A stretch of 64,000 bases of DNA from CAZOOK01 sp964581385. Its GTDB lineage: Bacteria > Pseudomonadota > Gammaproteobacteria > Nevskiales > Nevskiaceae. The notes under the pieces were generated by a model. That model was not told the origin of the DNA and did no database searches. It worked only from the letters and a program-made list of their open reading frames with translations. The stretch covers positions 71,620 to 135,619 of the forward strand of contig CAZOOK010000012.1 in the NCBI GenBank assembly GCA_964581385.1. The letters are read 5' to 3'. Both the position numbers and the translations under genes were made by a program. Position 1 is the stretch's first letter, and each line of letters begins with the position of its first letter. This document shows, piece by piece, positions 9,028 through 17,775 of this stretch.

Positions 9028-9828
9028 TTACCGCGCCGTTGCCGCGACGGGAACGGCTGCTGTGGTCGGTGCGATCGGTTCCGGCGCAGCGGACGGAGCG
9101 GCGTGTTCGGCACCGTAGTCCGGAGAACGATTGACTGTCACCGTGTGCGACGCTGCTTCCGGAAATGCGTCGGCGATGGTTCCGTGAGCTTCTTTCGGGG
9201 CGGACGCCCGCTCCGCCACAAAGGGCAGCGAAAAGTGCACATTTGCCGGTTCGGAAGCCGGCAGCCGGTCGAGCGCCTTCGAGAACCGCCTGAACGAGTC
9301 CTGCAGCTGCGCGGGTGGCTTGCCCTGGTTGGCTTCGACGAACGCTGCGACGGCTTGCTGTACTTGTAGAGCACGCAGGGTTTCCGCCACCGTCTTGTCG
9401 TTCACGTCGGCGAAGAAGAACGTTGTCGTCAACTGGCACTTCTTCATGTACGCGATGAATGCGTCCACGTCGCGTGTGCCCGGGTAGGCGACGCAGTGTT
9501 TCCAGATCGAATCGACGAACTTGCCGATCCGGCTTGCCATCAGCCGCAGGTAATCATCAAGCTCGCCGTCGAAATTGGATGTAAACATTAGATACGACGA
9601 CTTGAGGTGTTCCTCCCGCGCCGGACTACCGACGAAGATCACGTCCTCCAACACGACCAGCCGGCAAAAATGCGTGAACTGCACTTTCGTGAATGGACTC
9701 CCCGGACCGGCCGGCAGTTCGGCCAGACCGGCCCGCAGCGCCGCCACATGCGAAACGCGCGCCTTTGGGTTGAGCTTGATCGGCGACAGAATTGTCAGAC
9801 CGTACGTTGAACCATTTTTGTTGGCCAT
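9028..9828 (-). CDS. Unknown protein, paralog of the next upstream gene, peroxidase-linked
   Basis: A 266-residue protein I do not recognise. The start at 9828 follows AAGGGAGCGG at good spacing; an earlier in-frame codon at 9843 is less likely. The N-terminal 160 residues are similar to the protein encoded at 9882-10478. Shared blocks are NGSTYGLTILSPI against NGKTYAMNVITPM, FTHFCRLVVLED against FIHFARWVIISH, and YLMFTSNFDGELDDYL against YLLFCSNFNGTWNQYI. The last 70 residues are rich in Ala, Pro and Thr and look disordered. No signal peptide is seen. It ends 69 bases before the DyP-type peroxidase gene on the same strand, so the two are probably cotranscribed. Confidence 0.6.
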   Translation of the reverse strand: MANKNGSTYGLTILSPIKLNPKARVSHVAALRAGLAELPAGPGSPFTKVQFTHFCRLVVLEDVIFVGSPAREEHLKSSYLMFTSNFDGELDDYLRLMASRIGKFVDSIWKHCVAYPGTRDVDAFIAYMKKCQLTTTFFFADVNDKTVAETLRALQVQQAVAAFVEANQGKPPAQLQDSFRRFSKALDRLPASEPANVHFSLPFVAERASAPKEAHGTIADAFPEAASHTVTVNRSPDYGAEHAAPSAAPEPIAPTTAAVPVAATAR

Positions 9829-9881
9829 GTCCGCTCCCTTCAATGTCGCGGCGATTCGATTGCTCTGCTATGTGATCGCCA

Positions 9882-10478
9882 TCAGGTCCCAACCGGGGCC
9901 GGCCCCAGCGAACCGAGATCGCCCTGCACATCGACGACGAAGCGTCGATACGCCGCAGCGAACGCCTCGGCATCGAGCTCGGCGCTGTCGTCTCGGAATT
10001 CATCCAGTGCCGCGCTGACGCGGTGCGCAGCCTTGACATCATTGGTCGCGGCGGTCGGATAAGCGTTGTAGTAGTAGTCCGTGTCGAACTGGACGCGGCT
10101 GATGTATTGCTTGAAATCCGTGATCGGAATCGCCATCGGATATTTCAGGCTCCAGCGCCAGATCGCGTCGAGTCCGTACGACAGCACCGAGGAAAACGCA
10201 TCGATGTACTGGTTCCAGGTGCCGTTGAAGTTGCTGCAGAACAGCAGATAGTCGTAGTGGAGCCGGTCGCGCTCCTGCTCGCCGCCGACGTGCGGGAATT
10301 GGTCATGGCTGATGATGACCCAGCGCGCGAAGTGGATGAAGGAGAGGTTTTTCAGACCGATCTGCAGTGGCGGGATGGCCCCGACCGCGAAAAAAACCAA
10401 GCGCAGAACCGGCGTTTTCCAGCGCGGCATCGGCGTGATGACATTCATCGCGTAAGTCTTGCCGTTGATATTGGTCAT
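9882..10478 (-). CDS. Unknown protein, paralog of the adjacent downstream gene
   Basis: A 198-residue protein of unknown function beginning MTNINGKTYAMNVITPM. It shares the N-terminal, FIHFARW and SNFNG blocks with the protein encoded just downstream, and lacks that protein's Ala/Pro-rich tail. A cluster of aromatic residues (DTDYYYNAYP) lies near residue 130. There is no signal peptide or membrane segment of convincing length. The gene pair and the DyP-type peroxidase lie in the same order on the minus strand with short gaps. A duplicated accessory protein working with the peroxidase is an inference from context only. Confidence 0.6.
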   Translation of the reverse strand: MTNINGKTYAMNVITPMPRWKTPVLRLVFFAVGAIPPLQIGLKNLSFIHFARWVIISHDQFPHVGGEQERDRLHYDYLLFCSNFNGTWNQYIDAFSSVLSYGLDAIWRWSLKYPMAIPITDFKQYISRVQFDTDYYYNAYPTAATNDVKAAHRVSAALDEFRDDSAELDAEAFAAAYRRFVVDVQGDLGSLGPAPVGT

Positions 10479-10727
10479 GTGGCGCTTCCCTGTTCAGACC
10501 GCCGACGACGCGGGCGCACTGTAGCACTTCAAACGGGATGATGCCCAAGGCAATGATGCAGGCTGACAGGAATTTCGCCTGGCTCCACGGGCTCTCCGTA
10601 GTGGAAACGGAATTTGTGAGTTGGATGTGCCATTGCCGCCTGCGCCGCCTTGGTCGAGCGGCCGCCATGAGACGTTAATTCACGATTTCGCGCGGCTGCG
10701 CGAAATTGGCTGCTACACGTGCGGTGG

Positions 10728-11750
10728 TTATCGCCAGGCCATATCCGGCTTGAACAGAGACAAGGCGTTGCCGTACGTCGACGTCGGGCTCCCGTTCAAG
10801 GGCCCCTTCTCGGTGACCAGCCACACCGACTGATCGAACAGCGGCGGCTGACCGATGGCGACCGACGAAGGCAGGTCGAAGCTGCCATCTGCGGTTCGGG
10901 CGATGACTTTGCCTTTGCGATCGATTTTGGCCAGCGCGCGACCGTAAATGATCGCGGTCAAGAAGCTTTCTCCGTCGAGTCCGATGTCGTCCAGCGGGCT
11001 GAGAGACACGCTGGCAAACAGGCGCGGCGTTCCCGGCGAGCCATCCGCACGGATTCTGACAGTCGTGATCGCGCCCACCGAGAAGGGCCGCAACGAGGCA
11101 TCGGTCACATACAGCATGCGCCCGCGACTACGCAGGCCGTTCGGGATGAGAAGACCGCTCTTCAGCCAGTCCACCTGTTCGGTGACGGTGAGCGGATCAT
11201 CCTGAGCGAAGCGCACGCGGACGATTTTCGGAGCTGGTCTTGGGCCGCCCACCGGCAGCGGACCATTGATGATGTAAAGCTCGCCGTCGGGACCCGCTGC
11301 CATACCATTGGCGGACGTGATGCCGAGCGCATGGATGGGCGTCAGCGCCAGCGGTACCTGGTCGAGGCGTGCCGCATAGAGCCCACCATCGAACGTGGCG
11401 GCGTACAGTACGCTGCCAATCTGCGCTACGCCGGTGAAGTTGCCAGTGCCGTCGTACAGCGGTACACCGCGATAGCCGCTGCCGCCGGCGCTGTCGTCGC
11501 GGACGATTTCGAAAACATTGGTGCCGCCGCTGACGAACAGGCGCCCGTCAGTGGAGAACAGAATGTTTTCCGCATAAGGAATATCGACGAGGCGAGTTTT
11601 GGTGCCGCGAATAATGGGAGCACCTGTTTGTTTCGTTCTTGCCATCGTGGCTGCGTCCGCAGAAAGGGCGAGAGCAATTCCGAAAATGCCGGCAAGCAGG
11701 GCCAATGTGAAGTAGGCTGAGCGGAGAGCGACGCCCTGAAAATGAATCAT
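10728..11750 (-). CDS. Exported SMP-30/gluconolactonase-like beta-propeller protein
   Basis: A 340-residue protein with an N-terminal hydrophobic segment (about residues 12-33, ending ALSADAAT) that should act as a signal peptide or anchor. The rest has repeated short blocks typical of six-bladed propellers: FSTDGRLFVSGG, GSVLYAATFDGGLY, GPDGELYIING and GRMLYVTDASL. Calcium-dependent lactonases and sugar sensors share this fold, but I cannot pick out a complete catalytic metal site, so no reaction is assigned. It lies upstream of the two paralogous unknown genes on the same strand, separated from them by about 250 bases with no gene, and probably has its own transcript. Confidence 0.65.
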   Translation of the reverse strand: MIHFQGVALRSAYFTLALLAGIFGIALALSADAATMARTKQTGAPIIRGTKTRLVDIPYAENILFSTDGRLFVSGGTNVFEIVRDDSAGGSGYRGVPLYDGTGNFTGVAQIGSVLYAATFDGGLYAARLDQVPLALTPIHALGITSANGMAAGPDGELYIINGPLPVGGPRPAPKIVRVRFAQDDPLTVTEQVDWLKSGLLIPNGLRSRGRMLYVTDASLRPFSVGAITTVRIRADGSPGTPRLFASVSLSPLDDIGLDGESFLTAIIYGRALAKIDRKGKVIARTADGSFDLPSSVAIGQPPLFDQSVWLVTEKGPLNGSPTSTYGNALSLFKPDMAWR

Positions 11751-11816
11751 TAATTTTGTCCTAGGAGTAATGTCTTTCGGTGAATCCGTGGCGGATATCC
11801 TGAGTCTGACGGGCTA

Positions 11817-12683
11817 CTAGCCCGCCGATTCGGCCCGCAGCGTGGTGCCCCCTGGGGGGATCGCGCGTACGTTTAGATCCATCCGCGGATACGGAATTTC
11901 GATACCTTCCGCGTCGAAGCGCAGCTTCACGTTTTCGTAAAGCTGACACTGTACATTCCACCAGTCGTCGAAGTTCACGCAAGCGCGCACGGATAAATCC
12001 ACAGAACTGGCCCCCAGTGCCTTGACCACCACCGCCACCGGCAGATCCTTGAGAATGCGCGGCTCATTCGCCAGCAGCTCATCGAGGATGTGCTTGGCTT
12101 TCAGCAGATCGGCGTCATAGGAGATGCTGATCGTAAGATCAAGCCGCCGCCACTTGTTGCGCGTGAAATTGGTAATGGTGTCGCCCCACACCTTCGCATT
12201 CGGCAGGTGCAGTTGCTGATTCTCGGTGTTGGTCAGCATGGTGGAGAAGATGTTGACCTCGGTGACGTACCCGGTTTCGCCGCCGGCCTTCACCAATTCA
12301 CCAACCCGGATCGGGCGGAACACGATCAGCAATACGCCGGCGGCGAACGAAGCAAGCTGATTTTGCAGCGCCAGGCCGATGGCCAGCGCCGCGCCGCCGA
12401 GCACCGCGGCGGCGGACGTCGTGTCGATGCCGATCTTTCCGAGCGCAGCGATGACGACGACAGTTACGCCGAGCGCGGCCAGCACCTTTTCGAGGAAGCG
12501 CACCAGTGTTTCGTCGGCCTGCGCGCGACGCATCGCACGCGTGACCAGCTTGACCAGCAACCGCACGGCCAGACGGCCGGCGTAGAAGATGAGCGCCGCC
12601 ATTAAGAATTTGATGGCGATGTCAATCGCCAGTTCGGCGAAGCGGTCCGGATTACGGAACTGTTCGGGCGATATAAGGGTCAT
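11817..12683 (-). CDS. Small-conductance mechanosensitive channel, MscS family
   Basis: Inner-membrane channel of 288 residues that opens on membrane tension to release solutes after osmotic downshock. Membrane segments lie about residues 18-40 and 66-88. The pore helix follows with the glycine/alanine pattern AAAVLGGAALAIGLALQNQLASFAAG around residues 92-117, leading into the beta domain (GYVTEVNIFSTML, LHLPNAKVWGDTITNFTRN). The length is close to E. coli MscS. The start at 12683 was preferred over an in-frame codon at 12863 because the longer version would run through the structured repeat and add an arginine-rich, unlikely N terminus. Confidence 0.92.
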   Translation of the reverse strand: MTLISPEQFRNPDRFAELAIDIAIKFLMAALIFYAGRLAVRLLVKLVTRAMRRAQADETLVRFLEKVLAALGVTVVVIAALGKIGIDTTSAAAVLGGAALAIGLALQNQLASFAAGVLLIVFRPIRVGELVKAGGETGYVTEVNIFSTMLTNTENQQLHLPNAKVWGDTITNFTRNKWRRLDLTISISYDADLLKAKHILDELLANEPRILKDLPVAVVVKALGASSVDLSVRACVNFDDWWNVQCQLYENVKLRFDAEGIEIPYPRMDLNVRAIPPGGTTLRAESAG

Positions 12684-12717
12684 GTCTGCTTCTGGATGTC
12701 TCGCCAATGGTTTAGTG

Positions 12718-12988
12718 TAGAGCGTGTTATGCACTTTTGGATCGCTGCGACGGCCTCTGCGCGGGCGCAGCGCAAGGAACGGGCGACGCAGTGTACTTGA
12801 CGTACGTAAGGAGCCCGAGACACGGCGATGCGCCCGCGCAAAGGCCGTCCCTTCGGGTTGCACCTAAAATGGCGCCAGCCGGCGTTGCAGGCCTTGGAAA
12901 TGGGAACCACCATGCCCTGCGGCCTGTGCCTTGGCCAGCGCCATTTTGGGCAGCAACGCAGCGATCCAAAAGTGCATGACGCGCTCTA
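12718..12988 (+). repeat. 271-bp nested inverted repeat element, copy A
   Basis: An intergenic element bounded by TA dinucleotides, whose ends pair as a long outer stem. Positions 12729-12749 and 12957-12977 form a perfect 21-bp inverted repeat, extending to 12718 and 12988 with a few mismatches. Inside are a first hairpin (12751-12769 pairing with 12829-12847, one mismatch) and a second built on AAAATGGCGC and its complement near 12865 and 12940. Between and within them are short blocks, TGTACTTGACGTAC, TCCCTTCGGGTTGC and TTGGGCAGCAACGC, that recur in the copy at 30540-30810. The element ends 55 bases before the alpha/beta hydrolase start codon and fills the divergent spacer with mscS. No open reading frame in it looks like a gene. 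Confidence 0.85.
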
Positions 12989-13043
12989 ATAGCAATCAAT
13001 AATTCCAAGGAGGCAGGCCGCGGAGTTCGCGCGGCGATCAACA

Positions 13044-13913
13044 ATGGCGAGCGCCGAACTCACCCCCCAATTCATTCGCGCGAATGGACTCAATTTCGCC
13101 TATCTCTCGCAGGGCGAGGGCCCGCTGGTGTTGTGCCTGCACGGCTTTCCGGATACCGCATGGAGTTTTCGTGATTTGCTATCGCGGCTGGCGGATGCCG
13201 GTTACCACGCTGTGGCACCGTTCATGCGCGGCTACCCGCCCACCGAATTGCCGAAGGATGGCGACTACGGTGTGCTGGCGCTCGGCCGCGATGTGATCGC
13301 ATTGATCGAGGATTTCGGTGTGCCGCAAGCGTACCTGGTCGGTCACGACTGGGGCGCGGCGGCAACATACGCGGCTGCGGCACTGCGGCCGGACCGCGTA
13401 CGTCGCTGTGTGACCGCAGCGCTGCCGCACTTGCGGCGATTCATGTTGCGCCCGACCTTGAAGCAGCTGCGCGCTGCGAGCTATATGCTCAAATTCCAGA
13501 TTCCACGCTGGTCCGAACGCCGCATCGCGAAGGATGATTTCGCATGGTTACGGCAATTGGGCGAACAGGCGTCGCCAGGCTGGCATCCAACCGAAGACGT
13601 GCTGGCGCCAGTGCGCGCGGCGCTGGCTGATCCGGCGCGGTTGCACGCCGCTCTCTCGTATTACCGTGCAATTCCGGCGTCGTTGTTCAAGCGCGAGGTG
13701 ATAACGCAGGTGCTCAAGCCGCTGCAGGTGCCGACGCGGCTCATCTATGGCGAAAACGACGGCGTGGTTCTGCCCGAAATGTTTGAAGGGCAGGAACACT
13801 TATTCGCTGCCGGCTACGATCTGGTGGGGCTGCCGGGCGTCGGACATTTCATGCATCTGGAGGCGCCGGAGGTTTTCGCGACCAAGGTCATCGAGTTTTT
13901 GCGCGCAGGTTGA
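13044..13913 (+). CDS. Alpha/beta hydrolase, epoxide hydrolase/dehalogenase-like
   Basis: A 289-residue hydrolase of the alpha/beta fold. The oxyanion-hole motif is LHGFPDTAW near residue 31. The nucleophile elbow is VGHDWGAA near residue 100, where an aspartate replaces the usual serine, as in epoxide hydrolases and haloalkane dehalogenases. The acid is probably in IYGENDGVV and the base in GVGHFMHLEAP near the C terminus. A cap domain fits residues 140-220. No signal peptide is seen, so it is cytoplasmic. Repeat copy A lies immediately upstream. The preceding region has AAGGAGGC about 30 bases before the start, a little far for a ribosome site. The substrate is unknown. Confidence 0.85.
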   Translation: MASAELTPQFIRANGLNFAYLSQGEGPLVLCLHGFPDTAWSFRDLLSRLADAGYHAVAPFMRGYPPTELPKDGDYGVLALGRDVIALIEDFGVPQAYLVGHDWGAAATYAAAALRPDRVRRCVTAALPHLRRFMLRPTLKQLRAASYMLKFQIPRWSERRIAKDDFAWLRQLGEQASPGWHPTEDVLAPVRAALADPARLHAALSYYRAIPASLFKREVITQVLKPLQVPTRLIYGENDGVVLPEMFEGQEHLFAAGYDLVGLPGVGHFMHLEAPEVFATKVIEFLRAG

Positions 13914-13943
13914 TGCGGATGCTGCTCTAAGGCCGCCGGCAGC

Positions 13944-13984
13944 AAAAAAATCGCCGCACTCGCGGTTTCGCGAATGCGACGATT
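13944..13984 (-). terminator. Rho-independent terminator of fabB
   Basis: Read on the minus strand, CGCATTCGCG, an AAAC loop and CGCGAGTGCG form a ten-pair stem with one mismatch, extended by AATCG and CGATT flanks. A run of seven T follows. It lies about 60 bases past the fabB stop, and on the plus strand also closes the alpha/beta hydrolase transcript. Confidence 0.85.
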
Positions 13985-14040
13985 GATCCGACGACAGATT
14001 CTGCCAACCGCGACGGTGCTGTCGGCGGTTGCGGAAGCGC

Positions 14041-15255
14041 TTAGTGGCTTAGCTTCGAGAACACCAGCGTACCGTTGGTGCCACCGAAGCCGAAGCTGTT
14101 CGACATCACCGTATGCAATGGCTTCTCGACCAGCTTGCGCACGATCGGCAACCCTTCTGCCTGCGGATCGAGCTGCTCGATGTTGACCGACGGTCCAACG
14201 AAGCCCTGTTCCAGCATCAGCAGCGAGTAGATCGCTTCCTGTACGCCGGCCGCGCCTAGCGAGTGACCGCTCAGCGATTTGGTCGAGTTGATCAGCGGTG
14301 CCTTGGCGCCGAACACCTCCTTGATCGCGCCGAGTTCGGCGTTGTCGCCGACCGGCGTGGAAGTGCCGTGCGTATTGAGGTAGTCGACCGGCGTCTTGAC
14401 GGTACTCATTGCCTGTTTCATGCAGCGGATCGCGCCTTCGCCGGACGGCGCGACCATGTCGTAGCCGTCAGAGGTGGCGCCGAAGCCGACCAGCTCCGCG
14501 TAGATCTTCGCGCCGCGCTTGCGCGCGTGCTCGAATTCCTCGAGCACCAGCATGCCGCCGCCGCCGGCGATGACAAAGCCGTCGCGGTTGGCATCGAACG
14601 CGCGCGAGGCTTTCTCGGGCGTATCGTTGTACTTGCTGGACATGGCGCCCATGGCGTCGAACAGCATCGACAATTGCCAGCTTTCCTCTTCACCGCCGCC
14701 GGCGAAGACGATGTCCTGCTGGTCCCACTGGATCAGCTGTGCGCCGTGTGCGATGCAGTGCGCGCTGGTCGCGCAGGCCGAGGTGATGGAGTAGTTGACG
14801 CCCTTGATTCCGAACGGCGTCGCCAGGCAGGCCGAGACGGTGCTGCCCATCACGCGCGGCACCATGAACGGGCCGACGCGCTTGATGCCCTTCGCCCGCA
14901 GGATGTCGCATGCGTCGACTTGGTTGGCGCTGGAGGCGCCGCCGGAGCCGGCGACGAGACCAACGCGCGGATCTGAAATCGCTTCGCGACTCAGTCCTGC
15001 GTCCTCGATCGCCTGTTCCATCGACAAGTATGCGTACGCAGGCGCATCGCCCATGAAACGTCGCACGCGGCGGTCGACCGCGGCTTCCAGATCGATGTCC
15101 GGCCGCCCGGATACCCGGCTGCGCATGCCGAGCTCGGCATACTTCGGATTGAACCGTATGCCCGAACGCCCTTCTTTGAGACTGGCGGTAACTTCCGCTT
15201 TTGATTTTCCGAGACAGGACATGATGCCCATCCCCGTGACGACGACACGACGCAT
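14041..15255 (-). CDS. fabB: 3-oxoacyl-ACP synthase I
   Basis: Cytoplasmic condensing enzyme of fatty acid synthesis that elongates cis-unsaturated acyl-ACP with malonyl-ACP. The 404-residue product has the nucleophilic cysteine in SACATSAHC near residue 162. The two histidines are in NTHGTSTPVGD and GHSLGAAGVQE, with the lysine in STKSLSG, and the glycine-rich end is NSFGFGGTNGTL. It begins MRRVVVTGMGIMSCLG. It follows fabA by 14 bases on the same strand, the conserved fabAB operon of bacteria that make unsaturated fatty acids anaerobically, and is closed by a strong terminator. Confidence 0.97.
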   Translation of the reverse strand: MRRVVVTGMGIMSCLGKSKAEVTASLKEGRSGIRFNPKYAELGMRSRVSGRPDIDLEAAVDRRVRRFMGDAPAYAYLSMEQAIEDAGLSREAISDPRVGLVAGSGGASSANQVDACDILRAKGIKRVGPFMVPRVMGSTVSACLATPFGIKGVNYSITSACATSAHCIAHGAQLIQWDQQDIVFAGGGEEESWQLSMLFDAMGAMSSKYNDTPEKASRAFDANRDGFVIAGGGGMLVLEEFEHARKRGAKIYAELVGFGATSDGYDMVAPSGEGAIRCMKQAMSTVKTPVDYLNTHGTSTPVGDNAELGAIKEVFGAKAPLINSTKSLSGHSLGAAGVQEAIYSLLMLEQGFVGPSVNIEQLDPQAEGLPIVRKLVEKPLHTVMSNSFGFGGTNGTLVFSKLSH

Positions 15256-15269
15256 GACACTCCCCCTCT

Positions 15270-15785
15270 TTAGAAGCCTTCCGTGGACGTGAACAGTCCT
15301 ACCTTCAGATCCGCGGCCGTGTAAATTTCACGACCATCTACTGACATTGAGCCGTCGGCGATGCCCATCACCAGTCTGCGTTCGATGACGCGCTTGATGT
15401 TAATGTTATACGTCACTGTTTTCATAGTCGGGAGCACCTGGCCGAAGAATTTCACTTCGCCGGCGCCGAGCGCGCGTCCGCGCCCGGGGTTGCCGCGCCA
15501 GCCGAGAAAGAAGCCGAGGATCTGCCACATTGCATCCAATCCCAGACAGCCCGGCATCACCGGGTCGGTCTCGAAATGGCAGCCGAAGAACCATAGGTCC
15601 GGCTTGATATCCAACTCGGCGATGATCTCGCCTTTGCCGTGTGCGCCGCCTTCATCCGTGATTTTGACGATGCGATCCATCATCAGCATGTTCGGCAGTG
15701 GCAATCGGGCGTTGCCCGGTCCAAACATCTCGCCGCGGGCGCACGCGATAAGCTCTGAATATGCGAAAGAATTTTTTTTAGTCAT
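15270..15785 (-). CDS. fabA: 3-hydroxydecanoyl-ACP dehydratase/isomerase
   Basis: Bifunctional dehydratase of 171 residues that dehydrates 3-hydroxydecanoyl-ACP and isomerises the trans-2 to the cis-3 bond, the branch point to unsaturated fatty acids. The catalytic histidine is in WFFGCHFETDPVMPG and the aspartate in CLGLDAMWQ. The N terminus (MTKKNSFAYSELIACARGE) and the length match the family. It is first in the operon with fabB. I looked for a FabR-like palindrome in the upstream region and did not find a convincing one. Confidence 0.97.
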   Translation of the reverse strand: MTKKNSFAYSELIACARGEMFGPGNARLPLPNMLMMDRIVKITDEGGAHGKGEIIAELDIKPDLWFFGCHFETDPVMPGCLGLDAMWQILGFFLGWRGNPGRGRALGAGEVKFFGQVLPTMKTVTYNINIKRVIERRLVMGIADGSMSVDGREIYTAADLKVGLFTSTEGF

Positions 15786-16182
15786 CTAGATCGTTCTCTA
15801 TGGGGCGGCCACCGCCTGCGCGGATGGGCACGCGGTTTTGTCAGACCCCTGGGCTCACTATTCATATTCGGGACCAATCGCCGGCACTGCTGTCCGTTAT
15901 CGTCTTGTGGGTCGCGATTCCAAGGCTGCGACATAGCTATCGACGGCAAAGTCCCCCCCAACCGAGAGATTACATGATTTGAGGCGCGCCGCGCCGGAAC
16001 AGGCGGTTTGTTGCGGATTTGTTGCGCCGCGATGGTCGGCTCCCAGCCCGCATCCGGCGGAACCCGCTTGCCGATAAGGGGTCCACTGGAAAGCCGATCT
16101 GCGGTGCCGGATCGCTGCAACCAGGTTGTCATAACCAACTTACCGCGGAGCCGACGCCGCATCGGTTCGCTGTGCCACGACT
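15786..16182. other. Divergent spacer between fabA and an MscS gene, no gene seen
   Basis: About 400 bases that must hold the promoters of fabA and the second MscS channel. The only reading frames are arginine/proline-rich and unsupported. No repeat or strong hairpin stands out. Confidence 0.5.
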
Positions 16183-17286
16183 ATGAAAGAGCTGCTTCGC
16201 CTGGATCGAACACTGCTGCATAACCCGCTCAGTGACTGGCTGATCGCCGCCGGTTTGACGCTGGTCATGATTCTGGCGATGTCTTTGATCAAGCCGGTGC
16301 TGGTCCGCAGGCTGTCAAAACTGGCGCGACGCACCGATACGCAGTTGGACGACGCGCTGGTCAAGGCGATTCAGGCGACGAGCACGTGGCTGGTCGCCGT
16401 GCTCGCCGTGTCCTTCGGCAGCCGTTATCTCGATCTGCCGCATAGAACCGAAAAAGTATTGGATGAAATCGCCACTGCCACGTTATTCGTGCAGGGAGGG
16501 CTGTGGCTTAGCGTCCTGCTTGAACAATGGCTCACGCGGACGCGGACACAGGCGATGAAAGTCGATGGTGCGGCGGCGACCACGCTAACTGGCCTTGGCT
16601 ACGTTGCGCGGATCGCGCTGTGGGCGGTCGTGTTGCTGCTGATGCTCGACAACCTCGGCGTCAACGTTACGGCATTGGTCGCGAGCCTGGGCATTGGTGG
16701 TATCGCCATGGCGCTTGCCGTACAGAACATTCTCGGCGATCTGCTCGCTTCGTTTTCGATCGTCATCGACAAACCGCTTGTGCTCGGCGATTTCATTATC
16801 GTCGACAGCTACATGGGATCAGTTGAACACATCGGGCTCAAGACCACGCGCATCCGCAGCCTCGGCGGCGAGCTGATCATTTTTTCCAACAGCGATCTTT
16901 TGAAAGCGCGCCTGCGCAACTATAAGTTGATGCGCGAGCGGCGCAACGTTTTCACCTTCGGCGTGCTTTACCAGACCACTGCTGACCAGCTTGAACGCAT
17001 TCCACAAATCGTACGCAGCATCATTGAAGCGCAGCCGCTGGTGCGCTTCGATCGCGCGCACTTCAAGGAATTCGGAGATTCGGCGTATACCTTTGAAGTC
17101 GTCTACTGGATGCTTGATCCTGATTTCAACAAGTACATGGATGCGCAGCAGGTGATCAATCTGGCGATGGTGCGCGAATTTACCGAAGCCGGTATCGGCT
17201 TCGCATATCCATCGCGGTCTCTGTACATCGAAGGACCGGTGAGATTCGAGCGGAAAAAGCGAGACGAGTCGCGCGGATCGGTTTGA
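16183..17286 (+). CDS. Mechanosensitive ion channel family protein, larger MscS type
   Basis: A 367-residue inner-membrane protein with about five hydrophobic segments (near residues 20-42, 66-86, 100-118, 134-155 and 160-180). The last ones form the conserved MscS core VTALVASLGIGGIAMALAVQ followed by NILGDLLASFSIVIDKP. The beta domain reads GSVEHIGLKTTRIRSLGGE and IIFSNSDLLKARLRNY. It is longer at the N terminus than the MscS protein encoded near 12 kb, so the two are distinct subfamilies and not recent duplicates. The role is probably protection against hypo-osmotic shock, or a slower osmotic adjustment. Confidence 0.9.
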   Translation: MKELLRLDRTLLHNPLSDWLIAAGLTLVMILAMSLIKPVLVRRLSKLARRTDTQLDDALVKAIQATSTWLVAVLAVSFGSRYLDLPHRTEKVLDEIATATLFVQGGLWLSVLLEQWLTRTRTQAMKVDGAAATTLTGLGYVARIALWAVVLLLMLDNLGVNVTALVASLGIGGIAMALAVQNILGDLLASFSIVIDKPLVLGDFIIVDSYMGSVEHIGLKTTRIRSLGGELIIFSNSDLLKARLRNYKLMRERRNVFTFGVLYQTTADQLERIPQIVRSIIEAQPLVRFDRAHFKEFGDSAYTFEVVYWMLDPDFNKYMDAQQVINLAMVREFTEAGIGFAYPSRSLYIEGPVRFERKKRDESRGSV

Positions 17287-17304
17287 GCCGGAGCGCGTGA
17301 AGCT

Positions 17305-17775
17305 TCAGGCCGTGATTTTCTTCTTGCGTGGAGTGCGCGCGCCGTGGCGTGCTCGCTGCTCCTGCACTTGCCCGCCACCGGCGATTGGCGGAATCCGCGC
17401 ACGTAACCATGTCGAGAATTCCCCAACGCCGAGCCGACCTTCGGCGAGTGCAATCACGACGGGGAATATTTCCACATTTTCTGCGGCGAGTGAGGCACCA
17501 TTCAGTTCAATGAAAATTTCGCAAGCGACAATAGCCGTACGCTTGTTCCCATCGACGAAAGGATGATTGCGCGCGAGACTGTGAGCCAGACTAGCGGCAA
17601 GATCAGCCAGATCGGGCGCTGGGTCGCCATAGGCATGGAGTTGCTGCGGCCGCGCGAGTGCGGATTCGAGCAAGCCTTCGTCGCGCACACCGGAGCTACC
17701 ACGGTGTTCGGCGAGCTGGCGGTCGTGGATAGCGAGCGCCAGTTTTTTCTCGATCCAGACGATCATGGTGGACAT
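17305..17775 (-). CDS. Doc-type toxin (Fic/Doc fold)
   Basis: A 156-residue protein with the Doc/Fic motif HPFVDGNKRTA near residue 70, close to the Doc consensus HxFx(D/N)(A/G)NKR. Doc toxins phosphorylate EF-Tu and stop translation. The N terminus (VWIEKKLALAIHDRQLAEHRG) and the downstream helix AIVACEIFIELNG fit the death-on-curing family. The tail of about 25 residues is basic and may be non-essential. The start codon at 17775 directly abuts the antitoxin stop codon; a second ATG lies three codons on. Gene order, antitoxin then toxin, is typical. Confidence 0.85.
   Translation of the reverse strand: MSTMIVWIEKKLALAIHDRQLAEHRGSSGVRDEGLLESALARPQQLHAYGDPAPDLADLAASLAHSLARNHPFVDGNKRTAIVACEIFIELNGASLAAENVEIFPVVIALAEGRLGVGEFSTWLRARIPPIAGGGQVQEQRARHGARTPRKKKITA

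Noticed and set aside
12718..12988. Simple Rho-independent terminator or REP sequence
   Set aside because: It is far longer, has three nested stems with conserved linkers, and matches a second copy of identical length.
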